Below, piece after piece: positions 29,051 through 38,439 of a stretch of 64,000 nucleotides of DNA (positions are counted from its first letter, which is position 1; each line of letters starts with the position of its first letter). Position numbers and translations under genes: made by a program. Below the pieces are notes generated by a model. That model was not told where the DNA came from, made no database searches, and saw nothing but the letters and a program-made list of their open reading frames with translations. The stretch is from Lacticaseibacillus hulanensis (GTDB taxonomy: Bacteria; Bacillota; Bacilli; Lactobacillales; Lactobacillaceae): positions 1-64,000 of the forward strand of contig NZ_RRYD01000013.1 of the NCBI RefSeq assembly GCF_004010095.1, written 5' to 3'.

Positions 29051-30514
29051 TTATTTGGTGATGTCAGTGTCCTTAAGCAGGATATCACCGGTCACGGTAC
29101 TAATGTTGACGGTCGCGAGGGTGGCACCCGGACGGTTGAAGTCCAGAGTGTGCATCAACTTGCTTGGTGCCTGAACGTCCTGCATGCGGGAACGAATGCT
29201 CCCGAAGCGGGTCTTCGCGTGGCCGCTCATTCCCTGTTCAAGTGGCAGCGCCAGCTTCACGTCACCATTGACACTGGTTGCTGTGACAGCTTCAATTGGT
29301 TCTGTTACTGTCAGTTTCGCATCGCCGTTCACGGTTGTCAATTTCAGGCTGTTAGCAGAACCCGCAAAGCGCGCGTCGCCGTTAACGGTGGACAGCACAG
29401 CCGACTTCAGCACGCTGTCCGTTGCCTTAACACTCCCATTCACGTTTTCAGCTTCGAGCATTACGGCGTGGGTGTTGCGGAAACGCAGATCCCCGTTGGT
29501 TGTCTTAACGTAGAAATCCTTGCCCTTAATATCTTCAAAGGTGATGTTCCCGTTCAGCGTCCGGGCAGCGAGGTGGTCATATTCCCGGCGCGGCAAACTA
29601 ATGGTCAAGTTAGCCTCAACCCGCTTATTTGGCACTTGGAAAATGAAGCTGTCGTCGGACACTTCAATGCGGCTGCGTTCGGTGAAGGCGTCAAACGGTT
29701 CGCCCGCGACCTTCCCGAACAGGCGGACATTTGCAATCACCTGAATGTCGTCCTTGTCCCACTGGGTAAAGTGAATATCCCCGTTGGCCACATTCACGTC
29801 AAGCACGGTTGCCTGGTTGTGTTCGTAAGTGAAGGTGTGCGTAAAGCGCTGGGTCACAATCCCGGGAACGCGAACGGTCACGTCCTTCCAATCGACGTTA
29901 TCAATCACGGTCTTGGCCGTCTTCTTAACGATTGAGCCAATCTGGCTGGTGGCGTCGGTCACCGTCTTGCCCAAATCAGCGGCCGCACTCTTGGCCTGTG
30001 CCTGCCAGTCATCTGGCAACACCTTGTCGAGGCTGGAGTGAACCTGCTGCTTACGGAGGTCGCGTTCTAAGTCGCTGAGCTCCTGCTTAGCGGCAACCCG
30101 GGCTTCTTCAAGTGCGGTGGCCTTGGCCGTCAACTCTTGGTTCTGACCCTTCAGCGTCAGCCGTGCTTCAGCCTTTTCTGGCGTTAACGTGTCCAGATCT
30201 TCCATCGTGTCGTAAACAATAATCTGTTCGTCGTTTGCGGCAATCTGCCGGCGCAAAGAAGCCAATTCATCGGTTGTTGTGTCAAGCTTGGTCTTGGCCG
30301 CGGCACGCTTCTTTTCTAGTTCGTCGAGCTTCGCGTCAGTTTTGGCTTCCGGCTTTGCTTCATCCTGCTTCACGTCATCAGGCTTTGGGGCCTCGGGTTC
30401 GGTTGGAGCTGTTTCCTTCCCCTGCGTTGCCAGGTTTTCAAGCAACACGAGTCCCTCTTCACTGGACAAAATACCTTTTTTTACTAAGTCTAAAATTCGT
30501 TCACGTTCATTCAT
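29051..30514 (-). CDS. liaX: LiaX-like DUF4097 envelope-stress protein
   Basis: A 487-residue protein with a short N-terminal helical SHOCT-like module (MNERERILDLVKKGILSSEE), a Lys/Glu/Ala-rich segment and coiled coil (about 40-150), and a C-terminal beta-helix-like DUF4097 domain. The domain has repeated NGD/NGN turns (ANGDIHF, LNGNITF, TNGDLRF, VNGDARF, VNGDAKL). Enterococcal LiaX senses daptomycin and antimicrobial peptides and tunes the LiaFSR response. There is no signal peptide. ATG at 30514 with ggaggg; the frame upstream to 30583 is not family sequence. No liaFSR genes are in the window. Confidence 0.75.
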   Translation of the reverse strand: MNERERILDLVKKGILSSEEGLVLLENLATQGKETAPTEPEAPKPDDVKQDEAKPEAKTDAKLDELEKKRAAAKTKLDTTTDELASLRRQIAANDEQIIVYDTMEDLDTLTPEKAEARLTLKGQNQELTAKATALEEARVAAKQELSDLERDLRKQQVHSSLDKVLPDDWQAQAKSAAADLGKTVTDATSQIGSIVKKTAKTVIDNVDWKDVTVRVPGIVTQRFTHTFTYEHNQATVLDVNVANGDIHFTQWDKDDIQVIANVRLFGKVAGEPFDAFTERSRIEVSDDSFIFQVPNKRVEANLTISLPRREYDHLAARTLNGNITFEDIKGKDFYVKTTNGDLRFRNTHAVMLEAENVNGSVKATDSVLKSAVLSTVNGDARFAGSANSLKLTTVNGDAKLTVTEPIEAVTATSVNGDVKLALPLEQGMSGHAKTRFGSIRSRMQDVQAPSKLMHTLDFNRPGATLATVNISTVTGDILLKDTDITK

Positions 30515-30633
30515 TGATATGACCCTCCAATTTGCTGGTTCATTCGATAATCCTATTATGCGATGTGTTCGCCAAAAAAACATAGGGCCAAAGGTTGATT
30601 TTCCACTGGGTCTTGCGGCTGGGATACACTTTC

Positions 30634-31471
30634 GTTGTCCGGCAGCGTCAGTCCTTTTGGTGGTAGTAGGTACTGAGTGGTATAGGGGCCGCGACTGGGC
30701 GGGGCCGGTGCGCGTTCCGTGCGGCTGGGATTTTCCGTGCGGCCGGTTGAAGCCCCAAAAACCGGGTCTTCAACCTAAAAATTTAGCCCCGTATGTCCGT
30801 TCTTCGGGTTACGAACTTAATACGTATTGTTAGGACCTGTGGTGAAGCTTTGTTCTTCCTGACGGGTCTTAATTTTTGCCGGCTATGGTGTGGATAAGCC
30901 CGGCGCAAAAACCGCACCGGTCTTCTCTCACCATAGCTTTCACAGGAAAATCCCAGCCGCACTACACGCGCACCACCCCCGCCCAGTCGCTACATCGTGG
31001 TTAAAGTTTTCAGCCGTTGACAATGTTCAAATCGGGTACCATCTGTAAGAACTCGGGTTGAATCAGGATCTATACCACTGTCCAGCGGAGCGTTGTGGGG
31101 TTTGGCCGGAGGGTTCGGGCTGGGTCTCGGGTGTGCCGCCCAGCTGTGGCAACAAGAATAGAGGTTGTGACGACCGCGCTTTTTGCGGTTGGCACAGCCT
31201 CTATTCTTGTGGGAAAAATTTAGATTTGTGTGAGGAGCTGTCGGAATGTTGATTACGAGACAGACCAAAAATTTAATCGCTAAGTATCGAACGAGTTAAT
31301 AGCTAACTGCGACGATGCAAAGCTAAATTTTTAGTCTGGAGACGGCGGTTTTCCGGCTCCAGACGACCGCCACAGCGACCACGGCGAAGCACACCCGAGA
31401 CCCAGCCCAGACCCGGAGGCCAAACCCCACAACGCGGAGCCTCCACAAAACAACTGACGCTGCCGGACAGC
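30634..31471 (+). repeat. Large structured non-coding repeat, copy 2
   Basis: The 838-bp element has the same orientation as copy 1. Ends are GTTGTCCGGCAGCGTCAG (30634-30651, one base different) and its complement (31454-31471). Left domain stems are 30695-30714 with 30967-30986 and 30719-30736 with 30945-30962; the right domain stem is about 31085-31138 with 31387-31441. The conserved 59-base hairpin is at 31152-31210, with one G-U pair. Linker and variable loop match copy 3, not copy 1. An added pair, gtggtatag near 30677 with ctataccac near 31070, can close the left domain together with the linker. The right end meets the phoU terminator. Confidence 0.9.
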
Positions 31472-31472
31472 A

Positions 31473-31502
31473 AAAGGCCACGCAGTAGATACTGCGTGGC
31501 CT
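31473..31502 (-). terminator. Terminator of the phoU/pst unit
   Basis: Perfect stem aaggccacgcagta / tactgcgtggcctt followed by a short T-run, 9 bases past the phoU stop codon and touching the end of repeat copy 2. Confidence 0.85.
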
Positions 31503-31510
31503 TGAGGTAG

Positions 31511-32188
31511 TTAGAACTGATCTTCCTCAGTACTGGAATTGAGTTCCACCAGTTTACCCGTCTTGAGGTAGACAATCCACTCGCAGATGTTGGTCACGTA
31601 ATCGCCAATCCGTTCCAGGTACGACGCAACGAGCATGTAGTCCATCCCGCCAACAACTGTATCGACGTTCTGCTTCATGTTTTCAATGCATTCCGAGTAG
31701 ATTTTCCGGGAAAAATCGTTGATGCCGTGGTCCTCAGTGGCAATCGCGCGTGCACGCTCCTCGTCATCGTGAACGTACGCATCAAGGACCTCGTCCGACA
31801 TCTTCTTCACGGCGTCGGCCATTTTGCGCAAGTCTGATTCAATGCTCAATACACGGGTGTTCCCCTTAACGCGGATGGTGGACTTAGCGATGGAAACGGC
31901 ATGATCCCCCATCCGTTCCAAATCGGAACTGGCCTTCATTGCCGTAACAACAAGGCGCAAATCACTCGTCACCGGTTGCTGCAACGCAATTAGTTCAAAG
32001 CAACGTTTTTCCAGACTCATCTGGCGCTCGTTAATCAGGTAATCACTGTCAATCACCTCACGAGCCAGGTCCTTATCGTGATTGATAAATGCCTTCGCAG
32101 ACTTGTAAACAACAGCATTCACCATCATTCCGAGTTCAGAGAAGTCGACATGCAGGGTTTTGAGTTCTTGACTGAATTCTTGACGCAT
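31511..32188 (-). CDS. phoU: Phosphate signalling regulator PhoU
   Basis: Cytosolic helical-bundle protein that restrains phosphate uptake and PhoR signalling when phosphate is ample. The 225 residues form two three-helix PhoU repeats, with metal-cluster motifs of the D/E-x3-D type (for example DLERMGDHAVSIA and YLERIGDYVTNICEW). ATG with aaggagga. Last gene of pstS-C-A-B-B-phoU, following pstB by 43 bases. Confidence 0.95.
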   Translation of the reverse strand: MRQEFSQELKTLHVDFSELGMMVNAVVYKSAKAFINHDKDLAREVIDSDYLINERQMSLEKRCFELIALQQPVTSDLRLVVTAMKASSDLERMGDHAVSIAKSTIRVKGNTRVLSIESDLRKMADAVKKMSDEVLDAYVHDDEERARAIATEDHGINDFSRKIYSECIENMKQNVDTVVGGMDYMLVASYLERIGDYVTNICEWIVYLKTGKLVELNSSTEEDQF

Positions 32189-32231
32189 TTTGGGGGTCCT
32201 CCTTATCGTGCGACCACTTGTTCAGCGAACC

Positions 32232-32990
32232 TTAGCCAAAACGCCCGCTGATGTAATCTTCCGTCTCTTTCTTATCTGGGTTCATAAAAATCTTCTTCGT
32301 TGGCGCATATTCAATCAGGTTGCCCTGCAGGAAGAATGCAGTTCGGTCCGAAATCCGTGAGGCCTGCTGCATGTTATGCGTCACAATAATGATAGTGTAT
32401 TTTTCCCGTAATTCAAGCAGCATATTCTCAATCTGCGTTGAAGAAATCGGGTCAAGTGCGCTCGTTGGTTCATCCATCAAAATCACGTCTGGTTCAACCG
32501 CTAGCACGCGGGCAATCGCCACGCGCTGCTGCTGGCCACCGGACAAGCCGAGCGCGGAATCGTGGAGTTTGTCCTTCACCTCATCCCATAAAGCGGCCTG
32601 ACGCAGACTCTTTTCGACGGCTGCATCAAGTTTGGCGCGGTCCTTCACGCCGGCAAGCCGCAGCCCGTAAATAACGTTTTCGTAGATGCTAAACGGAAAC
32701 GGGACTGGCTGCTGGAAAACCATGCCAACACGCTTACGCAATTTAACCACATCGGTGTCGGGTGCATAAATATCTTGACCGTCTAGGCGAATATCACCGG
32801 AAACTTTGGCACTGTCAATTAAATCATTCATGCGGTTCAAGCAACGCAAGAAGGTGGACTTGCCACAACCACTGGGACCGATCATGGCGGTGATTTCACC
32901 GCGTGCAAATTCAAGATTGATGCCGTGAAGTGCCTCGAAGTCGCCGTAATGGAGCCGGACGTCCTTGGCGGTAATAATTGGCTCGTTCAT
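32232..32990 (-). CDS. pstB: Phosphate ABC transporter ATP-binding protein (second PstB)
   Basis: ATPase of the high-affinity phosphate importer. The 252 residues have Walker [10 protein letters not shown] (about 38-46), signature LSGGQQQR, Walker [14 protein letters not shown] and the PstB-typical [11 protein letters not shown] and EYAPTKKIF. The open frame runs to 33125, inside the neighbouring pstB, but the ATG at 32990 ([11 protein letters not shown]) has gggaggg 7 bases upstream. Tandem pstB genes are common in lactobacilli and streptococci. Confidence 0.95.
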   Translation of the reverse strand: MNEPIITAKDVRLHYGDFEALHGINLEFARGEITAMIGPSGCGKSTFLRCLNRMNDLIDSAKVSGDIRLDGQDIYAPDTDVVKLRKRVGMVFQQPVPFPFSIYENVIYGLRLAGVKDRAKLDAAVEKSLRQAALWDEVKDKLHDSALGLSGGQQQRVAIARVLAVEPDVILMDEPTSALDPISSTQIENMLLELREKYTIIIVTHNMQQASRISDRTAFFLQGNLIEYAPTKKIFMNPDKKETEDYISGRFG

Positions 32991-33006
32991 CTTTTCCCTC
33001 CCTGAG

Positions 33007-33804
33007 TTACCCGAAGTGACCGGCAACATAATCATCGGTTGCCTGCATCTTCGGCCGCGTAAATATACGACGGGTTTCGTCGAATTCGACGCAATCACCG
33101 CTGTAAAAGAATGCCGTATAGTCACTGATACGCGCGGCTTGTTGCATATTATGCGTCACGATAATAATTGTGTACTTGTCCTTCAGCTGCAGCATCGTGT
33201 CTTCCACGGCGGCCGTCGAAATTGGGTCGAGCGCGCTTGCCGGTTCGTCCATGAGTAACACGTCTGGGTGCATCGCAATTGCCCGCGCAATGCAGAGGCG
33301 CTGCTGCTGACCACCGGAAAGTGCCTGGGCGCTCTTGTGCAACTTGTCTTTGACCTCATCCCACAAGGCTGCCTGCTTCAAGCTGGTTTCGACTGCTTCA
33401 TCGAGGACCGTCTTATCTTTTTCACCAAAACGCCGCAGCGCAAAGGTGATGTTGTCGTAAATGGACTTGGCAAACGGGTTGGGCCGCTGGAACACCATCC
33501 CAATGTGCCTGCGCATCTCGTAGACGTCAATCCCCTTGGCGTTGATGTCGAGGCCGCGGTACATGATTTTGCCAGTAACCGAACTGCCATCAATCGTGTC
33601 GTTCATGCGATTCAGGGACCTGAGGAATGTGGACTTTCCCGAACCGCTGGGCCCAATGAGCGCGGTGATTTTGTAGCGTTCAAACGGCAGAGTTACACCG
33701 TGCACCGCTTCCTTTGACCCGTAGAAAACACGCAAGTCTTCAGTGCTCAGTGCGAGTTCTGCAGTTGCAGGTAGTTCGCGAATGAATTGTTTTGGTTCAG
33801 CCAT
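33007..33804 (-). CDS. pstB: Phosphate ABC transporter ATP-binding protein (first PstB)
   Basis: Paralogue of the next gene, same role. The 265 residues have an N-terminal extension of about 20 residues compared with its neighbour, Walker [10 protein letters not shown], signature LSGGQQQR and Walker [14 protein letters not shown]. Ala replaces the Thr found in the neighbour's Walker B extension. ATG at 33804 with ggaggaa. The two PstBs might form a heterodimer or serve under different conditions; sequence alone does not decide. Confidence 0.95.
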   Translation of the reverse strand: MAEPKQFIRELPATAELALSTEDLRVFYGSKEAVHGVTLPFERYKITALIGPSGSGKSTFLRSLNRMNDTIDGSSVTGKIMYRGLDINAKGIDVYEMRRHIGMVFQRPNPFAKSIYDNITFALRRFGEKDKTVLDEAVETSLKQAALWDEVKDKLHKSAQALSGGQQQRLCIARAIAMHPDVLLMDEPASALDPISTAAVEDTMLQLKDKYTIIIVTHNMQQAARISDYTAFFYSGDCVEFDETRRIFTRPKMQATDDYVAGHFG

Positions 33805-33832
33805 GTGTGTTTCCTCCAAATTCGACCAATGA

Positions 33833-34717
33833 TTAAGCGGCCGTCATCTTTTTGTGCAACAGCTTGCCCAGGTACCGTGCTCCGAAGTTGAACAACAAAA
33901 CAACGATGATCAATACCGCACTTGCACCTGCAGACACCGCTGCCGCATCGGGCTGAATCCCTTCAGAGTTAATTTTCCAGATGTGGACCGCAAGCGTTTC
34001 TGCGGGCCTAAACGGTGACAGGGGGCTAGAAATCGACATCGGGTTCCAGTTGGTAAAGTCCAGTGCGGGTGCACTCTGTCCGGCCGTGTAAATCAGCGCG
34101 GCGGCTTCACCAAAGACCCGTCCCGCCCCGAGCACCATCCCCGAGATAATGCCGGGCAGCGCTTCGGGAATAACCACGCGCGTCACGGTCTCCCAGCGCG
34201 ACAGACCAAGTGCCAGTCCGGCTTCTCGCTGCGTAAATGCGACCTGGTGCAGTGCATCCTCGACGTTTCGCGTCAGCAGCGGCAGGTTGAACACGGTTAA
34301 TGCGAGCGCCCCACTCAGGATGGAAAAGCCCAGGTGCCACTGCAGAACGAAAATCAGAAAACCAAACAACCCGACAACAACGGATGGCAAACTGCTCAGG
34401 ATTTCAATCGAGGTCCGCACAACTTCCGTAATCCAGTTCTTCCGCGCGTATTCGGATAGATAAATCCCGGCGCCAAGCGCAATCGGCACCGAAATCAGCA
34501 TCGACAGGAACAGCAGATAGAAGGAATTAAACAGCTGGTAAGCAATCCCCCCACCTTTTTCAAAGGCCTTGGCCGGACTCGTCAGGAAGTGCCAAGATAT
34601 TTGCGGCACGCCCCGGAACAGAATGTAACCGAGCAGGCTCGCGAGAATTAAGACGATAATGCCCGCCACAACGTCGATGATTGCGGTGGCAATTTTATCA
34701 GCTCGTTTAGCGTTCAT
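33833..34717 (-). CDS. pstA: Phosphate ABC transporter permease PstA
   Basis: One of two membrane subunits of the Pst importer. The 294 residues have about six spans, with the binding-protein-dependent permease motif [25 protein letters not shown]-like segment (EAA loop, about 185-210) that contacts PstB. The start codon overlaps the pstC stop (TAATG), implying coupled translation. Confidence 0.95.
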   Translation of the reverse strand: MNAKRADKIATAIIDVVAGIIVLILASLLGYILFRGVPQISWHFLTSPAKAFEKGGGIAYQLFNSFYLLFLSMLISVPIALGAGIYLSEYARKNWITEVVRTSIEILSSLPSVVVGLFGFLIFVLQWHLGFSILSGALALTVFNLPLLTRNVEDALHQVAFTQREAGLALGLSRWETVTRVVIPEALPGIISGMVLGAGRVFGEAAALIYTAGQSAPALDFTNWNPMSISSPLSPFRPAETLAVHIWKINSEGIQPDAAAVSAGASAVLIIVVLLFNFGARYLGKLLHKKMTAA

Positions 34718-35643
34718 TACTTCATCTCCCCTCGCTTACCAATCCAGCGAACAATCAAATTAAAGGCCAGTGACATTAGCAGCAGTAGCAGGGCTAATGA
34801 CCAAAGCGCGTTGTTTTCAAGACTACCCATAACCGTGTTCCCAATTCCACTCGTCAGAACCGAAGTTAACGTGCTGGCAGGACTAATCAAGTTGTGCGGC
34901 ATCAGCGCCGCGTTCCCAATAACCATCTGCACAGCTAAGGCTTCACCGAAAGCACGGGCCATCCCGAAAACAATCCCGGTCATAATTCCCGGCGTTGCTG
35001 CCCGCAAAACAACCTTGTAGATTGTCTGCCAGCGCGTCGCACCGAGAGCTAGGGACGCTTCCCGGTATCGCCGGGGCACTGCCTTAATCGCCTCAATGGT
35101 CATCGAGGTCACCGTTGGCAAAATCATGACAAAAAGCACGAACATCCCGGCAAGAATCCCAAACCCGGTCCCACCAAAAATGTGGCGAATGGCTGGAACC
35201 ACCACCGTCAGGCCCACGAACCCGTAGACAACGGACGGAATCCCCACCAGTAGATCAATCACCGGCTGCAGAATTTTGCCGCCTCTTTTTGGCGCGATTT
35301 CGGTCATGAACAGGGCCGCACCAATCGCAAACGGTGTCGCGATGAGTGCGGACAGGAAAGTGACCCCAAAGCTACCAACAATCATTGGCAGTGCACCGGT
35401 CTTGGGCACCCCCGAAGCATCGGTCGTCCCCGGGGCCCACGCAGTTTTACTGAGGAACTGCCACAGGTTAACCCCATTCTCGGTGAAGGTGGCAATCCCG
35501 CGGCTGGCAACGAACCAGAAAATCGCCGCTACGACCACCACAATCAATGCGATACAGCTAAAACTGATGATTTTGCCCATCCGCTCAGTCCGGGTGGCAC
35601 GCGATGTTTTTTGTAGTGCCTTCCGAATTTCGTCGTTTTGCAT
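34717..35643 (-). CDS. pstC: Phosphate ABC transporter permease PstC
   Basis: Partner permease of PstA. The 308 residues include an N-terminal span (about 27-50), five further spans and the EAA loop (REASLALGATRWQTIYKVVL, about 190-210). ATG with an agggggc site, 11 bases after pstS. Confidence 0.95.
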   Translation of the reverse strand: MQNDEIRKALQKTSRATRTERMGKIISFSCIALIVVVVAAIFWFVASRGIATFTENGVNLWQFLSKTAWAPGTTDASGVPKTGALPMIVGSFGVTFLSALIATPFAIGAALFMTEIAPKRGGKILQPVIDLLVGIPSVVYGFVGLTVVVPAIRHIFGGTGFGILAGMFVLFVMILPTVTSMTIEAIKAVPRRYREASLALGATRWQTIYKVVLRAATPGIMTGIVFGMARAFGEALAVQMVIGNAALMPHNLISPASTLTSVLTSGIGNTVMGSLENNALWSLALLLLLMSLAFNLIVRWIGKRGEMK

Positions 35644-35654
35644 GATGCCGCCCC

Positions 35655-36521
35655 CTACTTCAGTTTTGTGATATGCCCATCCACATCACGTTCAATCAAC
35701 ATGTCAGTAATGGGGATGTAACCCATCTGCGGCACGAGCTTCTGCTGCACCTTGTTGCTGAACATGTACTTGAGAAAGTTCTTCGTTAGTTTGTTTTGCT
35801 TCTTCTGGGTGTACATGTGCTCGTACGCCCAAATCTGCCACTTACCGGTGTGGACGTTATTCACCGTTGGGCTGACGTCATCCACGCTCATCGACCGGAC
35901 CGACTTGTCCACGTACGAAAAGGCAACGTACGAAATTGCCCCCGGGGTGCTCGCAACAATCTGGCGCACCATCCCCGTTGAATCTTGTTCCTGAGCGGCT
36001 AGTGCCGGCTGACCCGCCATCACCCACTTCTCGAATGTGGCCCGCGTGCCGGAGCCTTGCGCCCGGTTCACGAGCACAATTTTCTGGTTTTTCCCGCCAA
36101 CCTGGCGCCAGTTCGTGATGGTCCCGGTGAAAATACCACGCAGCTGCGCCATGGTCAGGTTGTGCACATTCACGCCCTTGTTCACAATCGGCGTAATACC
36201 AACCACGGCAACTTTGTGGTCCACTAACTTAGAGGCGTTAATCCCGGTTTTTTCGCTCGCAAAAAGATCGGAATTACCGATGGCCACTGCTCCCTCTTGA
36301 ATCTGGGACAAGCCAGTGCCAGAGCCGCCGCCCTGCACGTTGATGAAGACACCAGTGTGGGCACTCGAATATTCCTCGCCTGCCGCCTCAACCAATGGCT
36401 GCAATGCCGAGCTACCAACAACCGTAATTGATTGCCCCTTCGTCTGACCACTACAACCAGCTAGACTCAATGCAAGCAAGCCGAGCGTGAGCACCCCAAG
36501 CCAAATTTTACGCGTGCGCAT
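35655..36521 (-). CDS. pstS: Phosphate-binding lipoprotein PstS
   Basis: Extracellular high-affinity phosphate receptor. The 288 residues have a lipoprotein signal with lipobox LAGC (Cys about residue 23), processed by the Lgt encoded in this window. Phosphate-binding motifs are VGSSALQPLVE, GGGSGTGLSQ and RAQGSGTRATFEKW. ATG at 36521 after ggaggtgg; an earlier in-frame start at 36536 lies within that site. First gene of the Pst unit, directly after a Pho box. Confidence 0.95.
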   Translation of the reverse strand: MRTRKIWLGVLTLGLLALSLAGCSGQTKGQSITVVGSSALQPLVEAAGEEYSSAHTGVFINVQGGGSGTGLSQIQEGAVAIGNSDLFASEKTGINASKLVDHKVAVVGITPIVNKGVNVHNLTMAQLRGIFTGTITNWRQVGGKNQKIVLVNRAQGSGTRATFEKWVMAGQPALAAQEQDSTGMVRQIVASTPGAISYVAFSYVDKSVRSMSVDDVSPTVNNVHTGKWQIWAYEHMYTQKKQNKLTKNFLKYMFSNKVQQKLVPQMGYIPITDMLIERDVDGHITKLK

Positions 36522-36548
36522 GCGGTCCACCTCCAATTCATTATTTTC

Positions 36549-36602
36549 ATAATATCAACGAGATGTAAAATCCGTGCAGACGTCATGTAAAGGTTAGGTA
36601 AA
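36549..36602 (-). promoter_or_regulatory. pstS promoter with a four-repeat Pho box
   Basis: On the minus strand TTTACC, TTTACA, TCTGCA and TTTACA occur at an exact 11-base period (36597-36602, 36586-36591, 36575-36580, 36564-36569), the layout of PhoP-binding direct repeats. A -10 TATTAT follows at 36549-36554. No normal -35 is present, as expected of an activated promoter. Confidence 0.88.
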
Positions 36603-36693
36603 ATTGACAAAAATCTAATGACACACCTCTATTGCAGCGTTCAGCGCTGCGTCTGCTGCGGTCGCTGGCCTGCTTTAACGGCCACCAAACAGC

Positions 36694-36739
36694 AAAAAGG
36701 TGCGCCACCTGCAATGATTGCAATTGGCACACCCTTTTA
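36694..36739 (-). terminator. Terminator of the phoPR unit
   Basis: Minus-strand stem aaagggtgtgcca / tggcgcacctttt, followed by T residues, 84 bases past the phoR stop. It separates phoPR from pstS. Confidence 0.82.
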
Positions 36740-36822
36740 AGTTACAAACAATATTGACACCGAATGTTAAGCCGCTGGGCGCCCGAAAGTTTACGTTCTT
36801 GCCGCCACCGCTATCCGTTCGC

Positions 36823-38439
36823 CTAGACCACGACCGTAACCTTTGTTCCGACCCCAGGTTCACTTTCCAAACTGATTGAGCCGTCAAGTGCGCGCACAGC
36901 GTCAGCCGTAATCGCTAACCCCAGACCGGTACCGCCATTGTTGCGACTGCGAGCCTTGTCAACGCGATAGAACCGTTCAAAAATCCGTTCCTGGTCAGCC
37001 TTCGGAATCCCAATACCAGTGTCGGTGACGGTGAGCCGCATCTTGGCCCCATCTTGCGTCGCCACCACGTGCACAGAGCCGCCATTGCGATTATAAAAGA
37101 CCGCATTATCCACCAGGTTGCGCACAATTTGCGTTAACCTGCCCGGCGAACTAATGATGGTCATCTCCTCCGGCACCGTGACGCTCACCTTAACGTCACG
37201 CTTGGCCGCTGGTTTGCGCAGGTTATTCACCGTCGTGTTGATGATTTCGCTAATGTTCACCTCGCGCTGTTCTTCGGGAACACCCCCGCGCTGGAGCGTC
37301 AGAATATCATTAATCAGCGTCGTTAGCCGTTTCGATTCCTTTTGAATAATTGTCAGAAACTGGGTGAGCGTCGCCGGATCATCTTTAGCGCCACCGAGCA
37401 ACGTTTCCGCAAAACCGCTGATTGCGGTCACCGGCGTCTTCAATTCGTGACTGACGTTCGCGACGAAATCCGACTGCATCTGCTCAACGTGGTGCATTTC
37501 GGTTACGTCGTACAAAATCACGAGCACCTGGACAACTGCGTCACTATCCCGAATCGGAACAACCGTGGCGTCAACTGTCCGCCCGGTTTGGGCAATGGTC
37601 AGCTCTTGATGGTTGCTTGCACCATTGGCCAAGACGTCCTCAATACAGTGAACTAATTCGTATTCCTTCACGTCATCCACATACGGGTGCTCGCCATCAC
37701 CAATGACGATGCCAAGCAAATCACCAAACGCGGGGTTCGTGAGTACAACATCACGATCGGTGTCCACCAGCATAATTCCCTGGGGCAAATTATCAATCAA
37801 CCGAGTGAACCTAGTACTGCGCACCCGCATGTGCCGCCGCATGGACGTTAACGAATCATTCAGTAGCTGCGTTTCACGAACAGCACCATACAGGCGCGAA
37901 TGCTTGGTAACGAGCACCGGCTTAGCCACGTTGCCTTGGCGCAGTTCCCGCAGCGCCGAGCTGAGGGATTGCAATTCACGGCGCAGCGCCGAATCCGCAA
38001 TCAGGCGGGACGCGAGCAAGCTGATTACCACTAGCCAGTAGATGAGGGTGGTGATAATCACCGTTTGTGGTGCCACCGTCATCAACCCTTGGCGGCGCTG
38101 CGTGATTGCCATTAGCTTACCGTTGATGCGTGCACGGTAGACAAGCTCCGGGACGCCGTGAATGTGAATCAGGTCGTACGAATTGGCGCGCGGTGCGTGG
38201 CCACTGACGGTATGACTGCGTAAATCCCGAGCGCGAATTGAATCACCCTCGAGATCGACAATGTGCATATCCACGCCAGCCGGCACCTTAGTTGTTGAAG
38301 TGACCAGCTGCGACACCGTCTTCAGTGACTCACGCTGGTGCTGGTGGACGGCCTCGCTTGCCCCAAAACCTAGGGCAAAAAAGCCCACTATTGCTAGCAG
38401 GCCAAGCACAATTATTCTGGTTCGTTCATGCTTAAGCAT
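36823..38439 (-). CDS. phoR: Phosphate sensor histidine kinase PhoR
   Basis: Membrane sensor kinase partnered with PhoP. The 538 residues have an N-terminal span (about 8-30), an extracellular sensing segment, a second span (about 140-165), a HAMP-like stretch and a PAS domain (about 230-310). The dimerisation domain has phospho-accepting His in SHELKTPVTA, and the ATPase domain has the N box (DNAVFYN), DTGIGIP and GTGLGLAI. ATG at 38439 after ttggagg, overlapping phoP by 8 bases. Confidence 0.93.
   Translation of the reverse strand: MLKHERTRIIVLGLLAIVGFFALGFGASEAVHQHQRESLKTVSQLVTSTTKVPAGVDMHIVDLEGDSIRARDLRSHTVSGHAPRANSYDLIHIHGVPELVYRARINGKLMAITQRRQGLMTVAPQTVIITTLIYWLVVISLLASRLIADSALRRELQSLSSALRELRQGNVAKPVLVTKHSRLYGAVRETQLLNDSLTSMRRHMRVRSTRFTRLIDNLPQGIMLVDTDRDVVLTNPAFGDLLGIVIGDGEHPYVDDVKEYELVHCIEDVLANGASNHQELTIAQTGRTVDATVVPIRDSDAVVQVLVILYDVTEMHHVEQMQSDFVANVSHELKTPVTAISGFAETLLGGAKDDPATLTQFLTIIQKESKRLTTLINDILTLQRGGVPEEQREVNISEIINTTVNNLRKPAAKRDVKVSVTVPEEMTIISSPGRLTQIVRNLVDNAVFYNRNGGSVHVVATQDGAKMRLTVTDTGIGIPKADQERIFERFYRVDKARSRNNGGTGLGLAITADAVRALDGSISLESEPGVGTKVTVVV

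Noticed and set aside
32232-33804. Tandem pstB genes as an assembly duplication
   Set aside because: The two proteins differ throughout, have separate starts and ribosome sites, and such pairs are usual in this group.
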